NCBI GenBank assembly: GCA_024277025.1
Contig: JAJRWA010000053.1
Location: 1-40,440, forward strand
DNA: 40,440 nucleotides
From: Candidatus Krumholzibacteriota bacterium
GTDB taxonomy: Bacteria; Krumholzibacteriota; Krumholzibacteriia; LZORAL124-64-63
Direction of reading: 5' to 3'
In this document: one piece after another, positions 8,324 through 16,274 of the stretch
How positions within the stretch are numbered: position 1 is the first letter of the stretch
How the letters are laid out: each line of letters opens with the position of its first letter
Notes under the pieces: model-generated
Database searches by the model: none
The model's input: only the letters and a program-made list of their open reading frames with translations
Told to the model about the DNA's origin: nothing
Program-made: the position numbers and the translations under genes

Positions 8324-10435
8324 ATGAGCGATTCCCCGCACCAGGACCCGACAGCCGAAGCGGTCGACCAGGAAGTGCTTGATGAGTTGATGGAGAAGGA
8401 CGCCAAGTCCGGCCGCCAGTTGAAGAACTTCTGGTTCTGGCTCGTCTCCGGACTGGGCATCTTCATGGTCGGCTTCTATATGTGGAACTCCGGCGTGGCG
8501 CCGGTCAGCACCCAGTATCATCGCGGCATCTACGTGCTGGTGACCTTCGTGATGGTCTTCATCACCTACCCCATGACCAAGCGCAGCCGCACGGATCGCC
8601 CTTCGATCAGCGACATCATACTGGCCCTGATATCGATCGCCATCATCGGCTACTGGATCCACGAGTTCGAAAACCTCAACTACCGGATGGGCTCGGAAAC
8701 GAATCTGGATACGGTGGTGGCCGTGATCGGGGTCCTGATCAGTCTGGAGGCGGCACGCCGTGTCCTGGGCATGGCCATGACCATGTCCGGCATCGGCTTT
8801 CTGGTTTACCTCCTGTGGGGCAACCTGCTGGAATACGTCCCGGTTCTCGACGCTTTCGCCCACGACGGCTTCCGCTTCACCCGGGCCATGAACTTCCTGT
8901 TCTACAACCAGGACGGCGTCTTCGGCATCATGGCCAACGTGCTGGTCACCTACGTGATCCTGTTCATCTTTTTCGGTTCGTTCCTGAAGTATTCCGGCGC
9001 GAGCACCTTCTTCATCGACCTGCCGCTGGCCCTGGCCGGCAAGAGTGTCGGCGGTCCGGCCAAGGTCGCGGTCATCGCCTCGGGCTTTTTCGGCTCGGTG
9101 TCCGGCTCGGCCATCGCCAACACGGTCTCGACCGGCGCCTTCACCATTCCGATGATGAAGAAGGCGGGCTTTCGCCCCCACATCGCCGGCGCCATCGAAC
9201 CCGCCGCTTCGATCGGCGGCATGTTCATGCCCCCGATCATGGGCGCGGGCGGCTTCCTGATGGCCGAGATGACCGAGATCCCCTACGTCGAAATCATGAA
9301 AATGGCCATCTTCCCGGCCCTGATGTACTTCCTCTCGGTCTTCGTGATGATCCACTTCGAGGCCAAGCGTTACGGCCTGTACGGCATCGACGACCCGAAC
9401 GCGCCCACCGCCTGGCAGATCCTGAAGAAGGAGTGGTTCCTGGCCGCGCCGCTGGTGATCATCGTGGTCATGATGCTCATGGGTTTGTCGGCCGGCTTCT
9501 CGGCCGTGGTCGCGATCCTCAGCTGCATCGTCGTCAGCTGGTTCACGCCGCACAACAAGATGGGCTGGCGGGAAATCCGTGACGCCATGATCGAAGGCTC
9601 GCGCAACACGCTGATCATCGGCGCCACTGTCGGCGTGATCGGCATCATCGTCGGGACGATCAGCCTGTCGGGCATCGGCCTGAAGTTCAGCGACATCATC
9701 ATCAGCCTGAGCGGCGGTTTCCTGCCGGCGGCCATTCTGCTGATCGGCATCGCCTCGCTGGTGCTGGGCATGGGCGTACCGGTGACGGCGGCCTATCTGA
9801 TCACCGCGGTGCTGACAGTCGGCTCGGTGTCCAACATGATCGCCGTCCAGCAGTTCGGCATGCCCCTGGCGGACATGGAAATCACGCGGGGCATGGTCGA
9901 GAATGTCGCCTGGGTGATGATCGCCTCCCACATGATCGTCTACTGGTTCAGCCAGGACTCGAACATCACGCCACCGGTTTGTGTGGCGGCCTACGCGGGC
10001 GCGGCCATCGCGGGATCGGATCCCTGGAAGACCGGTTGGACCAGCTTCAAGTTTGCCAAGTTCCTCTATATTGGTCCCTTCCTGTTTGCCTACAGCAAGG
10101 GTTTCCTGCTGAACGGAACCGCCCTCGAGATCATCATGACCTTTTTGACGATCACCCTGGCCACCGTGGCCTTCGGCAGCCTGACCATGGGTTATCTGTC
10201 GTGCGGCATGAATCCGATCGAGTGGATAATCATGGCCGTGGCCACGATCATCCTGTTCTTCCCGGATCTGGGGCACGCGATACTGCCGTTCAATATGCCG
10301 GGTATCGCGATGGATGGGATCGGCATCGTACTTTGGGGGATGGTGTTCCTGCTGCAGAAGGCCCGCATCGCCAAGGACCCGACCCTGACCCTGCCGATAC
10401 ACGAACAGAAAAAATTGCGGGCGGCGGGGGCCTGA
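8324..10435 (+). CDS. TRAP transporter permease, 4TM/12TM (DctQM) fusion
   Basis: The 703-residue product is the membrane component of a TAXI-type TRAP transporter, with small (Q) and large (M) subunits fused. After a polar N-terminus (about 1-35) come four membrane spans (about 36-165) and then the DctM-like part. The DctM-like part carries the conserved segment GSVSGSAIANTVSTGAF, a matching proline/glycine loop GGMFMPPIMGAGGFLMAEM, and a second inverted-repeat half with LVLGMGVPVTAAYLI. Length fits the fused family (about 640-850). Start ATG 8324 follows CGAGTCAGACA without a strong ribosome site, so coupling to the upstream gene is weak. It works with the receptor at 7214-8194 and uses an ion gradient. 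Confidence 0.93.
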   Translation: MSDSPHQDPTAEAVDQEVLDELMEKDAKSGRQLKNFWFWLVSGLGIFMVGFYMWNSGVAPVSTQYHRGIYVLVTFVMVFITYPMTKRSRTDRPSISDIILALISIAIIGYWIHEFENLNYRMGSETNLDTVVAVIGVLISLEAARRVLGMAMTMSGIGFLVYLLWGNLLEYVPVLDAFAHDGFRFTRAMNFLFYNQDGVFGIMANVLVTYVILFIFFGSFLKYSGASTFFIDLPLALAGKSVGGPAKVAVIASGFFGSVSGSAIANTVSTGAFTIPMMKKAGFRPHIAGAIEPAASIGGMFMPPIMGAGGFLMAEMTEIPYVEIMKMAIFPALMYFLSVFVMIHFEAKRYGLYGIDDPNAPTAWQILKKEWFLAAPLVIIVVMMLMGLSAGFSAVVAILSCIVVSWFTPHNKMGWREIRDAMIEGSRNTLIIGATVGVIGIIVGTISLSGIGLKFSDIIISLSGGFLPAAILLIGIASLVLGMGVPVTAAYLITAVLTVGSVSNMIAVQQFGMPLADMEITRGMVENVAWVMIASHMIVYWFSQDSNITPPVCVAAYAGAAIAGSDPWKTGWTSFKFAKFLYIGPFLFAYSKGFLLNGTALEIIMTFLTITLATVAFGSLTMGYLSCGMNPIEWIIMAVATIILFFPDLGHAILPFNMPGIAMDGIGIVLWGMVFLLQKARIAKDPTLTLPIHEQKKLRAAGA

Positions 10436-10458
10436 TCCGCAGCGCCTGGCAGCGAACC

Positions 10459-10481
10459 GGGGAGCCGGCAGCCGGCTCCCC
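10459..10481. terminator. Bidirectional terminator-type hairpin between TRAP permease and metA-like gene
   Basis: A perfect 10-base stem, GGGGAGCCGG (10459-10468) with CCGGCTCCCC (10472-10481), closes a 3-base loop. It lies between the convergent stops at 10435 and 10482. No good T-run follows on either strand, so efficiency is uncertain. Confidence 0.6.
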
Positions 10482-11381
10482 CTATTTGTGCCCCAGCGTC
10501 GCGAGCCAATTGTCGATGACGGCCACGGCCGGGCTGGTCCAGGAGTTGGGCAGGCCGCGGGCGACTTCCGGTTCGGGAAAAGGGTCGTAGCCTGCGGCGC
10601 CCGCGCCGCGCGCCAGGCAACGAGCCCGATAGGCGGCCAGGACGATCCGGCCAGGCGGGGCGACATAGCCGTGCGGCAGCGGCGGATAGTCCAGCCGATC
10701 CCCTGCCTGCCACCGGCCCACCTCGCGCTTGTACTCCTTCAAGAGGCTGATCGCTTCGTATTCGGGGTGCCCCTGCAGCAGCAGCCAGCGACCACCGTCC
10801 CGCTGCACCGCCAGGTGGACCCCGGCCTGCTCACTCGCCAGCAGCACCTCATACCCGGCTACGGCCAACTGATCGGCGGTCACCTCGTTGTGCCGCGAGT
10901 GCGGTACCGGCACTTCGGCCGCCAGGCCCCGCAGCAGCGGATGGCCCGGCCGCCCATGGCGATGCCGATACACGCCCCAGACCTTGGGTTGGACCGGCCG
11001 CCGCCGCTGGCCGTGCAGGGCCTCGAGCACCGCATGGGTCGCCAGACAGGAGCACAGGGTCGGCACGTCGTTGGCGCGCGCCCAGTCCAGCAACTGCACC
11101 AGCGGTTGCCAGAACACCTGACCCGGCAAGTGGGGATCGCTGACGTTGGCACCGGTGATCACCAGCACGTCGATCTCGCCGGGTCGCAGGGAATCCGCAT
11201 CGCGGTAGTATTGCCTGATGTGAGCCGACGCCGGACCACTGCGCGCCACCGCGCCGAAAGTGACGCGGACCAGGGTCAGCTCCCGGCCGGCTTCCCGGCC
11301 CAGCAGGGTGGCAAAATGGCGCTCACTGACCACAAAGGCCTTGTCGGCCATCATATTCAGCAGTCCCACGCGCAGGCTCAT
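10482..11381 (-). CDS. MetA-like homoserine O-acyltransferase, short form
   Basis: The 299-residue product belongs to the MetA (homoserine O-succinyl/acetyltransferase) fold. The family's acyl-enzyme cysteine is C112 in [16 protein letters not shown]. The catalytic His and Glu lie in [10 protein letters not shown] (H205, E207), and GVYRH and PHSRHNEV match conserved MetA blocks. It starts directly at the first core strand (LRVGLLNMM), so it lacks the roughly 33-residue N-terminal extension of E. coli MetA. The position that tells succinyl from acetyl donors (TGAPLG or TGAPLE) reads TGANVS here, so the donor cannot be predicted and a divergent substrate is possible. ATG 11381 is used; the longer frame upstream lacks conserved sequence. 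The neighbours are not methionine genes. Confidence 0.82.
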   Translation of the reverse strand: MSLRVGLLNMMADKAFVVSERHFATLLGREAGRELTLVRVTFGAVARSGPASAHIRQYYRDADSLRPGEIDVLVITGANVSDPHLPGQVFWQPLVQLLDWARANDVPTLCSCLATHAVLEALHGQRRRPVQPKVWGVYRHRHGRPGHPLLRGLAAEVPVPHSRHNEVTADQLAVAGYEVLLASEQAGVHLAVQRDGGRWLLLQGHPEYEAISLLKEYKREVGRWQAGDRLDYPPLPHGYVAPPGRIVLAAYRARCLARGAGAAGYDPFPEPEVARGLPNSWTSPAVAVIDNWLATLGHK

Positions 11382-11580
11382 TCTCAGCGGCTCCCGGTCC
11401 GGAATCCAGGCCGCAGCACGCGACCGGTCGGGCTGGCCCCAGCCCTGTGTCCCGCATAGTGACCCAAGGTCGCCGCCATGGCAAATCATGACCGGTCAGT
11501 ACCCGCTTGCGCCCGAGCGTGAATTGCCCCAAGATCTCAGCAGAAACAACCGCACGACAACCAGAAATCCGGGACGAACG

Positions 11581-11808
11581 ATGGCCGAAGAACAACCCAA
11601 CAATCCGCTGCATGGCCTGACGCTCAAGCAGATCGTCGCGAGTCTGGTGGACTACTACGGCTGGGAGGAACTGGGGCAGCGTATCGACATCCGCTGTTTC
11701 AACAGTAACCCCTCCCTGCAGTCCAGCCTCAAGTTCCTGCGCCGCACGCCGTGGGCCCGGCAAAAAGTCGAACAACTGTATCTGCTCGTGCAGCGAAATC
11801 ACCCCTGA
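11581..11808 (+). CDS. DUF2132 (VF530-like) small protein
   Basis: The 75-residue product matches the DUF2132 or VF530 family: [26 protein letters not shown], then INIRCF-like [25 protein letters not shown]. It is almost as long as the whole family domain. The structure known for the family is a small helical fold suggested to bind DNA; no role is proven. The ATG at 11581 opens the conserved region, preceded only by a weak purine stretch (GGGACGAACG). An ATG-less longer frame upstream is ignored. It stands alone between the divergent metA-like gene and the SRAP gene. Confidence 0.88.
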   Translation: MAEEQPNNPLHGLTLKQIVASLVDYYGWEELGQRIDIRCFNSNPSLQSSLKFLRRTPWARQKVEQLYLLVQRNHP

Positions 11809-12164
11809 GCACCATATCTCTATTTCAACAACTATTGTTCTCACCATATTGCCGCCCGGGCAGAAAAACGCCCGGGAAGGCTGCATCATGATTTCAGCAT
11901 GCAAAAGCGCCTCACGGGGCCGGCGCAACCACGGTTGGCTCGACGCCGGTCCACCTGCTCCAGACCTGGTTGCAGCCGGATAACGCCGGACACACACCCA
12001 GCTATGAAGAAACCGAAAACGGGGCCGCCGCCGCGACGGCAGCCGACAGACCACACGGCCATTTGACGCTCCACCGGACCTGCAGTTATCATTGGCGGAC
12101 ATTCCGTCGGGTCAGCGCGCAGCGCTGCATCCGGCCGAACGCCAACTCCAACCCCAGGTGGACC
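11809..12164. other. 356-base non-coding stretch
   Basis: I see no convincing gene here. It contains one hairpin, CCCGGGC (11855-11861) with GCCCGGG (11870-11876) around an 8-base A-rich loop. This may end the DUF2132 transcript, though no T-run follows. The rest would hold the promoter of the SRAP gene; frames crossing it on both strands lack conserved sequence. Confidence 0.55.
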
Positions 12165-12869
12165 ATGTGCGGTCGAATCGTCCAATCCGTTGCTCCGCAC
12201 CTGATTGCCGAGCAGTTCTTTCTGGACAACGTGCCGGATATGCTGCCCCGGTACAACATCGCCCCCACCCAGGACATCACGGCGGTCGTGCCCAATCCCC
12301 ACAGTGAGGGACGCCTCGCGGCCACCTTCCGCTGGGGTCTGGTGCCCCACTGGTCGCCGCACAACGACAGTGGTGCGCGCCTGTTCAACGCCCGCGGCGA
12401 GACGGTGCTGGAGAAGTCCTCCTTCCGGGATTCCTTCCGCGAACGCCGCTGTCTGATCCCGGTCAATGGCTTCTACGAATGGCAGAAAAGAGGCGATGGC
12501 CGGCAACCGTTCCTCTTTCAGAAAAAGGACAAGGGTCTTTTTGCCCTTGCCGGGATCTGGGATCGCTGGGAATATCCGGGCGGCAAGGAACTCAACAGCT
12601 GCACGATCCTGACCACGGCGGCCAACCCGGTCATGCGCCCGATCCATCACCGCATGCCGGTGATCCTGCCGCGCGGCGACTGGGAGCTGTGGCTGCGGCT
12701 GGACCCGCAGCAGGCCGAGAACCTGCAGGGGCTGCTCAAACCCCTGGCCACCGATGACCTGTTGGCGGTGCCGGTCAGCCGCCAGGTGAACAAACCGGAT
12801 TTCGACGAACCCGAATGCCTGGCGCCCATCTGGGATGATCCGGGCGGCCAATTGAATCTCTTCGGCTGA
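12165..12869 (+). CDS. SRAP domain protein (YedK/HMCES family)
   Basis: The 234-residue product is a SOS-response-associated peptidase (SRAP) protein. Family members bind single-stranded DNA and form a covalent thiazolidine link with abasic sites through Cys2, protecting the strand. Here the start codon gives MCGR with Cys2 exposed after Met removal, which fixes the start at 12165. Other active-site elements are RYNIAPTQ (N31), the FNARGE strand, NGFYEWQ (E105) and HHRMPVIL (H151-H152). Full length for the family. It is followed 10 bases later by the transaldolase-like gene, probably on one mRNA. There is also a polymerase IV gene in the window, though not adjacent. Confidence 0.95.
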   Translation: MCGRIVQSVAPHLIAEQFFLDNVPDMLPRYNIAPTQDITAVVPNPHSEGRLAATFRWGLVPHWSPHNDSGARLFNARGETVLEKSSFRDSFRERRCLIPVNGFYEWQKRGDGRQPFLFQKKDKGLFALAGIWDRWEYPGGKELNSCTILTTAANPVMRPIHHRMPVILPRGDWELWLRLDPQQAENLQGLLKPLATDDLLAVPVSRQVNKPDFDEPECLAPIWDDPGGQLNLFG

Positions 12870-12879
12870 GGTGCCATTC

Positions 12880-13587
12880 ATGCCCGACAAGTCCCGCAAA
12901 GACTCCCCCGCCGGCCTGCGTCTCTTCCTGGACAGCGCCGTCGAGGCCGACTGGGAGCACTTCCTGCCCCTCGGCGTCTTCCATGGCGTGACAACCAACC
13001 CCCTGCTGCTCCAGCGCGCGGGCCAGCCGTGCACGCTGGCCAACCTGGAACGGATCGCCGCGCGGGTCTGTGACCTCGGCGCCCGCGAGATCCAGATGCA
13101 GGTCTGGGGTGAATCGGTGGGCGAAATGTTCCATTGCGGCAGCCGTCTGGCCCTGCTGCACGGCCTGGGCATCGAGGTCGTGGTCAAGGTCCCGGCCACC
13201 AAAACCGGCTACCAGGTGGCGCGCCGTCTGGCCGCCGCCGGCACCCGCATCACCATGACCGCTGTCTTCACGCCGGGGCAGGTCATGCTGGCGGCCGGCT
13301 TCGGGGCCGACTACGCCGCGCCCTACCTGGGACGACTTATCGACGCCCGCAAGCCCGGTCGGGATCTGGTCCTGGCCATGGATGATATCCTGAAATTCAC
13401 CGGCAGCCGGACCCGGCTGCTGGTGGCCAGCCTGCGCAAGGGAGCCCAGGTGGTCGATCTGGCCCAGCAGGGGCTGGACACCTTCACGTTCGGGGCCAAG
13501 GTGGCTGAGGAACTTTTCTCGTCGAAACTCACGACGAAAGCCGCCGCCCAGTTCGAGGACGCGGCCCGGGCCATGTCCGACCGCTAG
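12880..13587 (+). CDS. Transaldolase / fructose-6-phosphate aldolase family protein
   Basis: The 235-residue product is a short transaldolase-family enzyme (class I aldolase barrel). LFLDSAVEADW at the N-terminus, GVTTNPLLL, and VVVKVPATKTG holding the Schiff-base lysine are all visible. RITMTAVFTPGQVMLA and the C-terminal FTFGAKVAEELF follow. Transaldolases of this size transfer dihydroxyacetone or cleave fructose 6-phosphate; which is used here is not clear. ATG 12880 is preferred because TGAGG lies 8 bases upstream; an in-frame GTG at 12871 would add three residues. The stop codon TAG lies in a CTAG shared with the stop of the convergent aminotransferase gene. Confidence 0.88.
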   Translation: MPDKSRKDSPAGLRLFLDSAVEADWEHFLPLGVFHGVTTNPLLLQRAGQPCTLANLERIAARVCDLGAREIQMQVWGESVGEMFHCGSRLALLHGLGIEVVVKVPATKTGYQVARRLAAAGTRITMTAVFTPGQVMLAAGFGADYAAPYLGRLIDARKPGRDLVLAMDDILKFTGSRTRLLVASLRKGAQVVDLAQQGLDTFTFGAKVAEELFSSKLTTKAAAQFEDAARAMSDR

Positions 13588-14894
13588 TTGCGCGCGATGT
13601 ACTCGGCAAAGAGACCGGCCAGCAATTCCGGCACCAGCTTCATGCGCGCGGGCGATTCCACATAGGCGATACGCATCTGGGTGCGGCCGGGGTTCGGTGC
13701 GCCGTTTTCCATCTTGTAGAAACCGGCCATGGGCGCCGTCAACAGGGTCAGATTCTCGCCATTGATCTCTACCCGGCCTTCACGCGCGCAGAACAGCACG
13801 AAGTCCAGGGCGTCAAAACCGGCGGGTGCGATCTCGCGCATATCCACCACCGAGTAAATACTCGCGTCCGGACGCGAAACGATGATCCCGGGCAGCAGGT
13901 CCCGCATGCGGCTGGTGAAATCCTGCAGCATGCCGCGATAGTAGGTGCGCTGTTGTTCGTACCACGCCTGCAGGTCGCTGTGGGATTCATCCGCCAGGGC
14001 ACCGAAGATGTACTGCCCGATGGTATTGCTGCACAGGCTGGCTGTGTTCTCGGCCACGGCCCGCGCGTGAAAATCCGCGCTGTCGGTGACCAGCCCGCCG
14101 ATGCGCAGGCCGCAGGCGTTCCACACCTTGGAAGAAGTCTCGATACTGATGCGCCGGCCGGTGATGCCGGGCACCTCAGCTTCGGTCAGGCTCCACACGC
14201 TGACCGGAGCGGTGTCCGTGTAGTGCAGCTCGCGGTAGGCCTCGTCACTGATCAACCACATGTCGTGGGCCACGCACAGCTGGGCCAGTTCCACCAGCGA
14301 CTCGCGGTCGTACAACTGGCCCGTCGGGTTGTCGTAGGGAATGACGACCATGGCCGCCGGCTGGTGACGCCTGATGGTCGCGGTGATCTCATCACGCGAC
14401 GGCAAGCTGAACCGTCCGTCGGTGTCCAGATCGCGGGTGATCGACACCGTGTGCCGCCCCAGGCGTTCGGCAAAGGCCGTGTAATTGGTGTAGGCCGCAT
14501 CGATCAGCAGCAAGGGCCGCTCCTGGCTGCCGGCCGGACCGCAGCAGCCGACGATGACCAGCTCCATGCCCTGGCTGCCGCCATCGGTGACCTGGCAGTG
14601 CAGGCCGCCGGTCTCGCAGCCGCTCGAGGCGATGATGTTCAGGAAGGCCGCGTTGGTCTCGGGCAGGCCCACGGTAGCCGTGTACTTGACCACGCCTTCG
14701 CTGAACGGCGTCCCTGTTTCCGCCAGGCGGCCCAGCCGCTTCTGCAGGGCCGGATGCATGGGCAGCGAGACATTGCCGATGGCCACGTTCAAATCACGGG
14801 TATCATCCTGGCGCTTGGCAAATTCGATCTGGGCCATGCGGATGACCGAGGGCTGGCGGTCCGCGAAATGATCCGAAAGACGGGGCGCGGTCAT
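13584..14894 (-). CDS. Class I/II PLP-dependent aminotransferase
   Basis: The 436-residue product is a fold-type I aminotransferase. It has VTDGGSQGMELVI near the cofactor phosphate site, IPYDNPTGQLYD, LISDEAYRELHY (with the Asp that contacts the pyridine nitrogen), and the PLP lysine in IETSSKVWNACGLRIGG. A C-terminal arginine for the substrate carboxylate is likely in TQMRIAYVE. It differs from the PatB-like gene at 1192-2337. Start ATG 14894 has AAGGAG 7 bases upstream. The amino acid it uses cannot be predicted. It lies 42 bases after the damaged lipoprotein gene and may share its transcript. Its stop overlaps the convergent transaldolase stop by four bases (CTAG). Confidence 0.88.
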   Translation of the reverse strand: MTAPRLSDHFADRQPSVIRMAQIEFAKRQDDTRDLNVAIGNVSLPMHPALQKRLGRLAETGTPFSEGVVKYTATVGLPETNAAFLNIIASSGCETGGLHCQVTDGGSQGMELVIVGCCGPAGSQERPLLLIDAAYTNYTAFAERLGRHTVSITRDLDTDGRFSLPSRDEITATIRRHQPAAMVVIPYDNPTGQLYDRESLVELAQLCVAHDMWLISDEAYRELHYTDTAPVSVWSLTEAEVPGITGRRISIETSSKVWNACGLRIGGLVTDSADFHARAVAENTASLCSNTIGQYIFGALADESHSDLQAWYEQQRTYYRGMLQDFTSRMRDLLPGIIVSRPDASIYSVVDMREIAPAGFDALDFVLFCAREGRVEINGENLTLLTAPMAGFYKMENGAPNPGRTQMRIAYVESPARMKLVPELLAGLFAEYIARN

Positions 14895-14936
14895 GGCGTT
14901 CTCCTTGCACGTGAAAACGGGTCGGCTCGCTCGGGC

Positions 14937-15205
14937 TCAATGATAACGGTTGCCGGATGCGCGATCAATCCAGGGTTGGATATCCAGCGTCTCGCCGGCG
15001 TGGGCGTGCAGGCGCCGGGCCGCGCTGCCCTGGCTCACCGCCACCCGCAAGTAGCCGTCCGCAGTCAGAAAAACCACCAACTCGCCCTTGGCCACGTCAC
15101 TGTAGGTTGTGCCCGGCCGCTTGTCGCCGCACAGCCGGTGCCGGCCACAACCAGCACCAAGAGCGCCAGACAGGCCCGCCGCGTATTATTTGCGCTCACT
15201 TTCAT
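14937..15205 (-). pseudogene. Small lipoprotein gene with apparent frameshift
   Basis: An ATG at 15205 (AAGGA about 10 bases upstream) opens a typical lipoprotein signal, basic MKVSANNTRRA then a hydrophobic LALLVLVVAGTGC. In that frame the product stops after 46 codons with a poor tail. From about 15130 downward the coding signal moves to another frame, reading CGDKRPGTTYSDVAKGELVV onwards and ending at TGA 14937-14939. That frame has strong G/C third positions but no start codon of its own. The total span (269 bases) is two bases over a multiple of three. Removing a GC pair in the TGTGCGGCGACA region gives an unbroken 88-residue lipoprotein. This is a real frameshift, a sequencing error, or less likely recoding. 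The family is not recognised. Confidence 0.5.
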
Positions 15206-15229
15206 CAGGCGCCATCCTTCCGGATGCAC

Positions 15230-15235
15230 TATACT
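15230..15235 (+). promoter_or_regulatory. Weak -10 candidate upstream of cysD
   Basis: TATACT matches five of six bases of the -10 consensus and lies 113 bases before the cysD start. No good -35 stands 16-18 bases upstream. The rest of the 15206-15347 gap shows no riboswitch or clear operator. Confidence 0.3.
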
Positions 15236-15347
15236 GGTGCAGACCGCTGGCTGAGGACGTTGAAGAATCAGGTCAAGGCACCGCTTCCACCGACGAAAAC
15301 ATCACAAAATCAAGACCTTAGCGAACCCGTGCCCCAGGAGATCCGGT

Positions 15348-16274
15348 TTGAGCTCGTACACGATGACCCACCTGAAACAGCTGGAACAAGAGAGCATCCA
15401 CATCATGCGCGAGGTGGTGGCCGAGTTCAAGAACCCGGTCATGCTCTACTCCGTGGGCAAGGACTCCGCGACGATGATCCGGCTGGCCCAGAAAGCCTTT
15501 CATCCGGGCAAGTTCCCCTTTCCCCTGATGCATGTCGACACGGGCTACAAGTTTCCCGAAATGTACGAATTCCGCGACCGGCACGTGAAGGATATCGGCG
15601 CCCGGCTGATCGTCGAATCCAATCAGGAAGCCATCGACAAGGGCACCCACCCGTCGCGCCTCGGCAACGACAAGTGCTGCCAGCAACTGAAGACCCATGC
15701 CCTGCTCGGCGCCATTGCCAAGCACGGTTTTGACGCGGCGTTCGGCGGGGCGCGGCGGGACGAGGAAAAATCACGGGCCAAGGAGCGCTTCTTTTCGGTG
15801 CGGGACGAGTTCGGGCAGTGGGACCCGAAGAACCAGCGCCCGGAATTGTGGAACCTCTACAACGCCGACATCGACGGCAAGGAAAGCGTGCGCATCTTCC
15901 CCTTGAGCAACTGGACCGAGCTGGACGTGTGGCAGTACATCAAGCTGGAGAACATCCCGCTGGTGCCGCTCTATTTTTCGCGGATGCGCAAGACCATCGA
16001 GATGGGCGGGATCATCATCCCCCACGAGTATCTGGACACGGTCGATCCGGACGGCAAGCTGGGCCTGACCGACGACCAGATCCAGGAAGTGGCCTGCCGC
16101 TTCCGCAGCCTCGGCTGCATCCCCTGTACCGGGGCGGTGCGCTCGACGGCCACCAGCATAGATGACATCATCCAGGAAGTTGTGGACGCGCGGCGCAGCG
16201 AGCGGGAGAACCGCATCATCGACCTGACCAGCGACTCCTCCATGGAACAGAAAAAGCGGGAGGGGTACTTCTAG
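15348..16274 (+). CDS. cysD: Sulfate adenylyltransferase subunit 2 (small subunit)
   Basis: The 308-residue product is the catalytic subunit of ATP sulfurylase, which makes adenosine 5'-phosphosulfate from sulfate and ATP. The PP-loop [20 protein letters not shown] is conserved, as are [37 protein letters not shown], and [13 protein letters not shown]. The length is typical. The start is taken as TTG 15348 because AGGAG (15336-15340) stands 7 bases before it; the first ATG, 15363, would be 22 bases from that site. The TAG stop shares one base with the GTG start of cysNC. The pair works as a complex in which CysN GTP hydrolysis drives the reaction. Confidence 0.97.
   Translation: MSSYTMTHLKQLEQESIHIMREVVAEFKNPVMLYSVGKDSATMIRLAQKAFHPGKFPFPLMHVDTGYKFPEMYEFRDRHVKDIGARLIVESNQEAIDKGTHPSRLGNDKCCQQLKTHALLGAIAKHGFDAAFGGARRDEEKSRAKERFFSVRDEFGQWDPKNQRPELWNLYNADIDGKESVRIFPLSNWTELDVWQYIKLENIPLVPLYFSRMRKTIEMGGIIIPHEYLDTVDPDGKLGLTDDQIQEVACRFRSLGCIPCTGAVRSTATSIDDIIQEVVDARRSERENRIIDLTSDSSMEQKKREGYF

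Noticed and set aside
7163..10666. Very long minus-strand open frame of 1167 codons
   Set aside because: It is antisense to the TRAP genes, rich in Asp, His and Gly, shows no domain, and mirrors G+C-rich codon bias.
11382..11500. Possible SAM riboswitch before the metA-like gene
   Set aside because: A GATTT with a short GGTC/GACC stem on the minus strand recalls SAM-II, but the conserved downstream GCTAAA-type pairing region is absent.
11886..13202. Long minus-strand frame across the SRAP and transaldolase genes
   Set aside because: Both plus-strand genes have clear catalytic motifs, while the antisense product has none.
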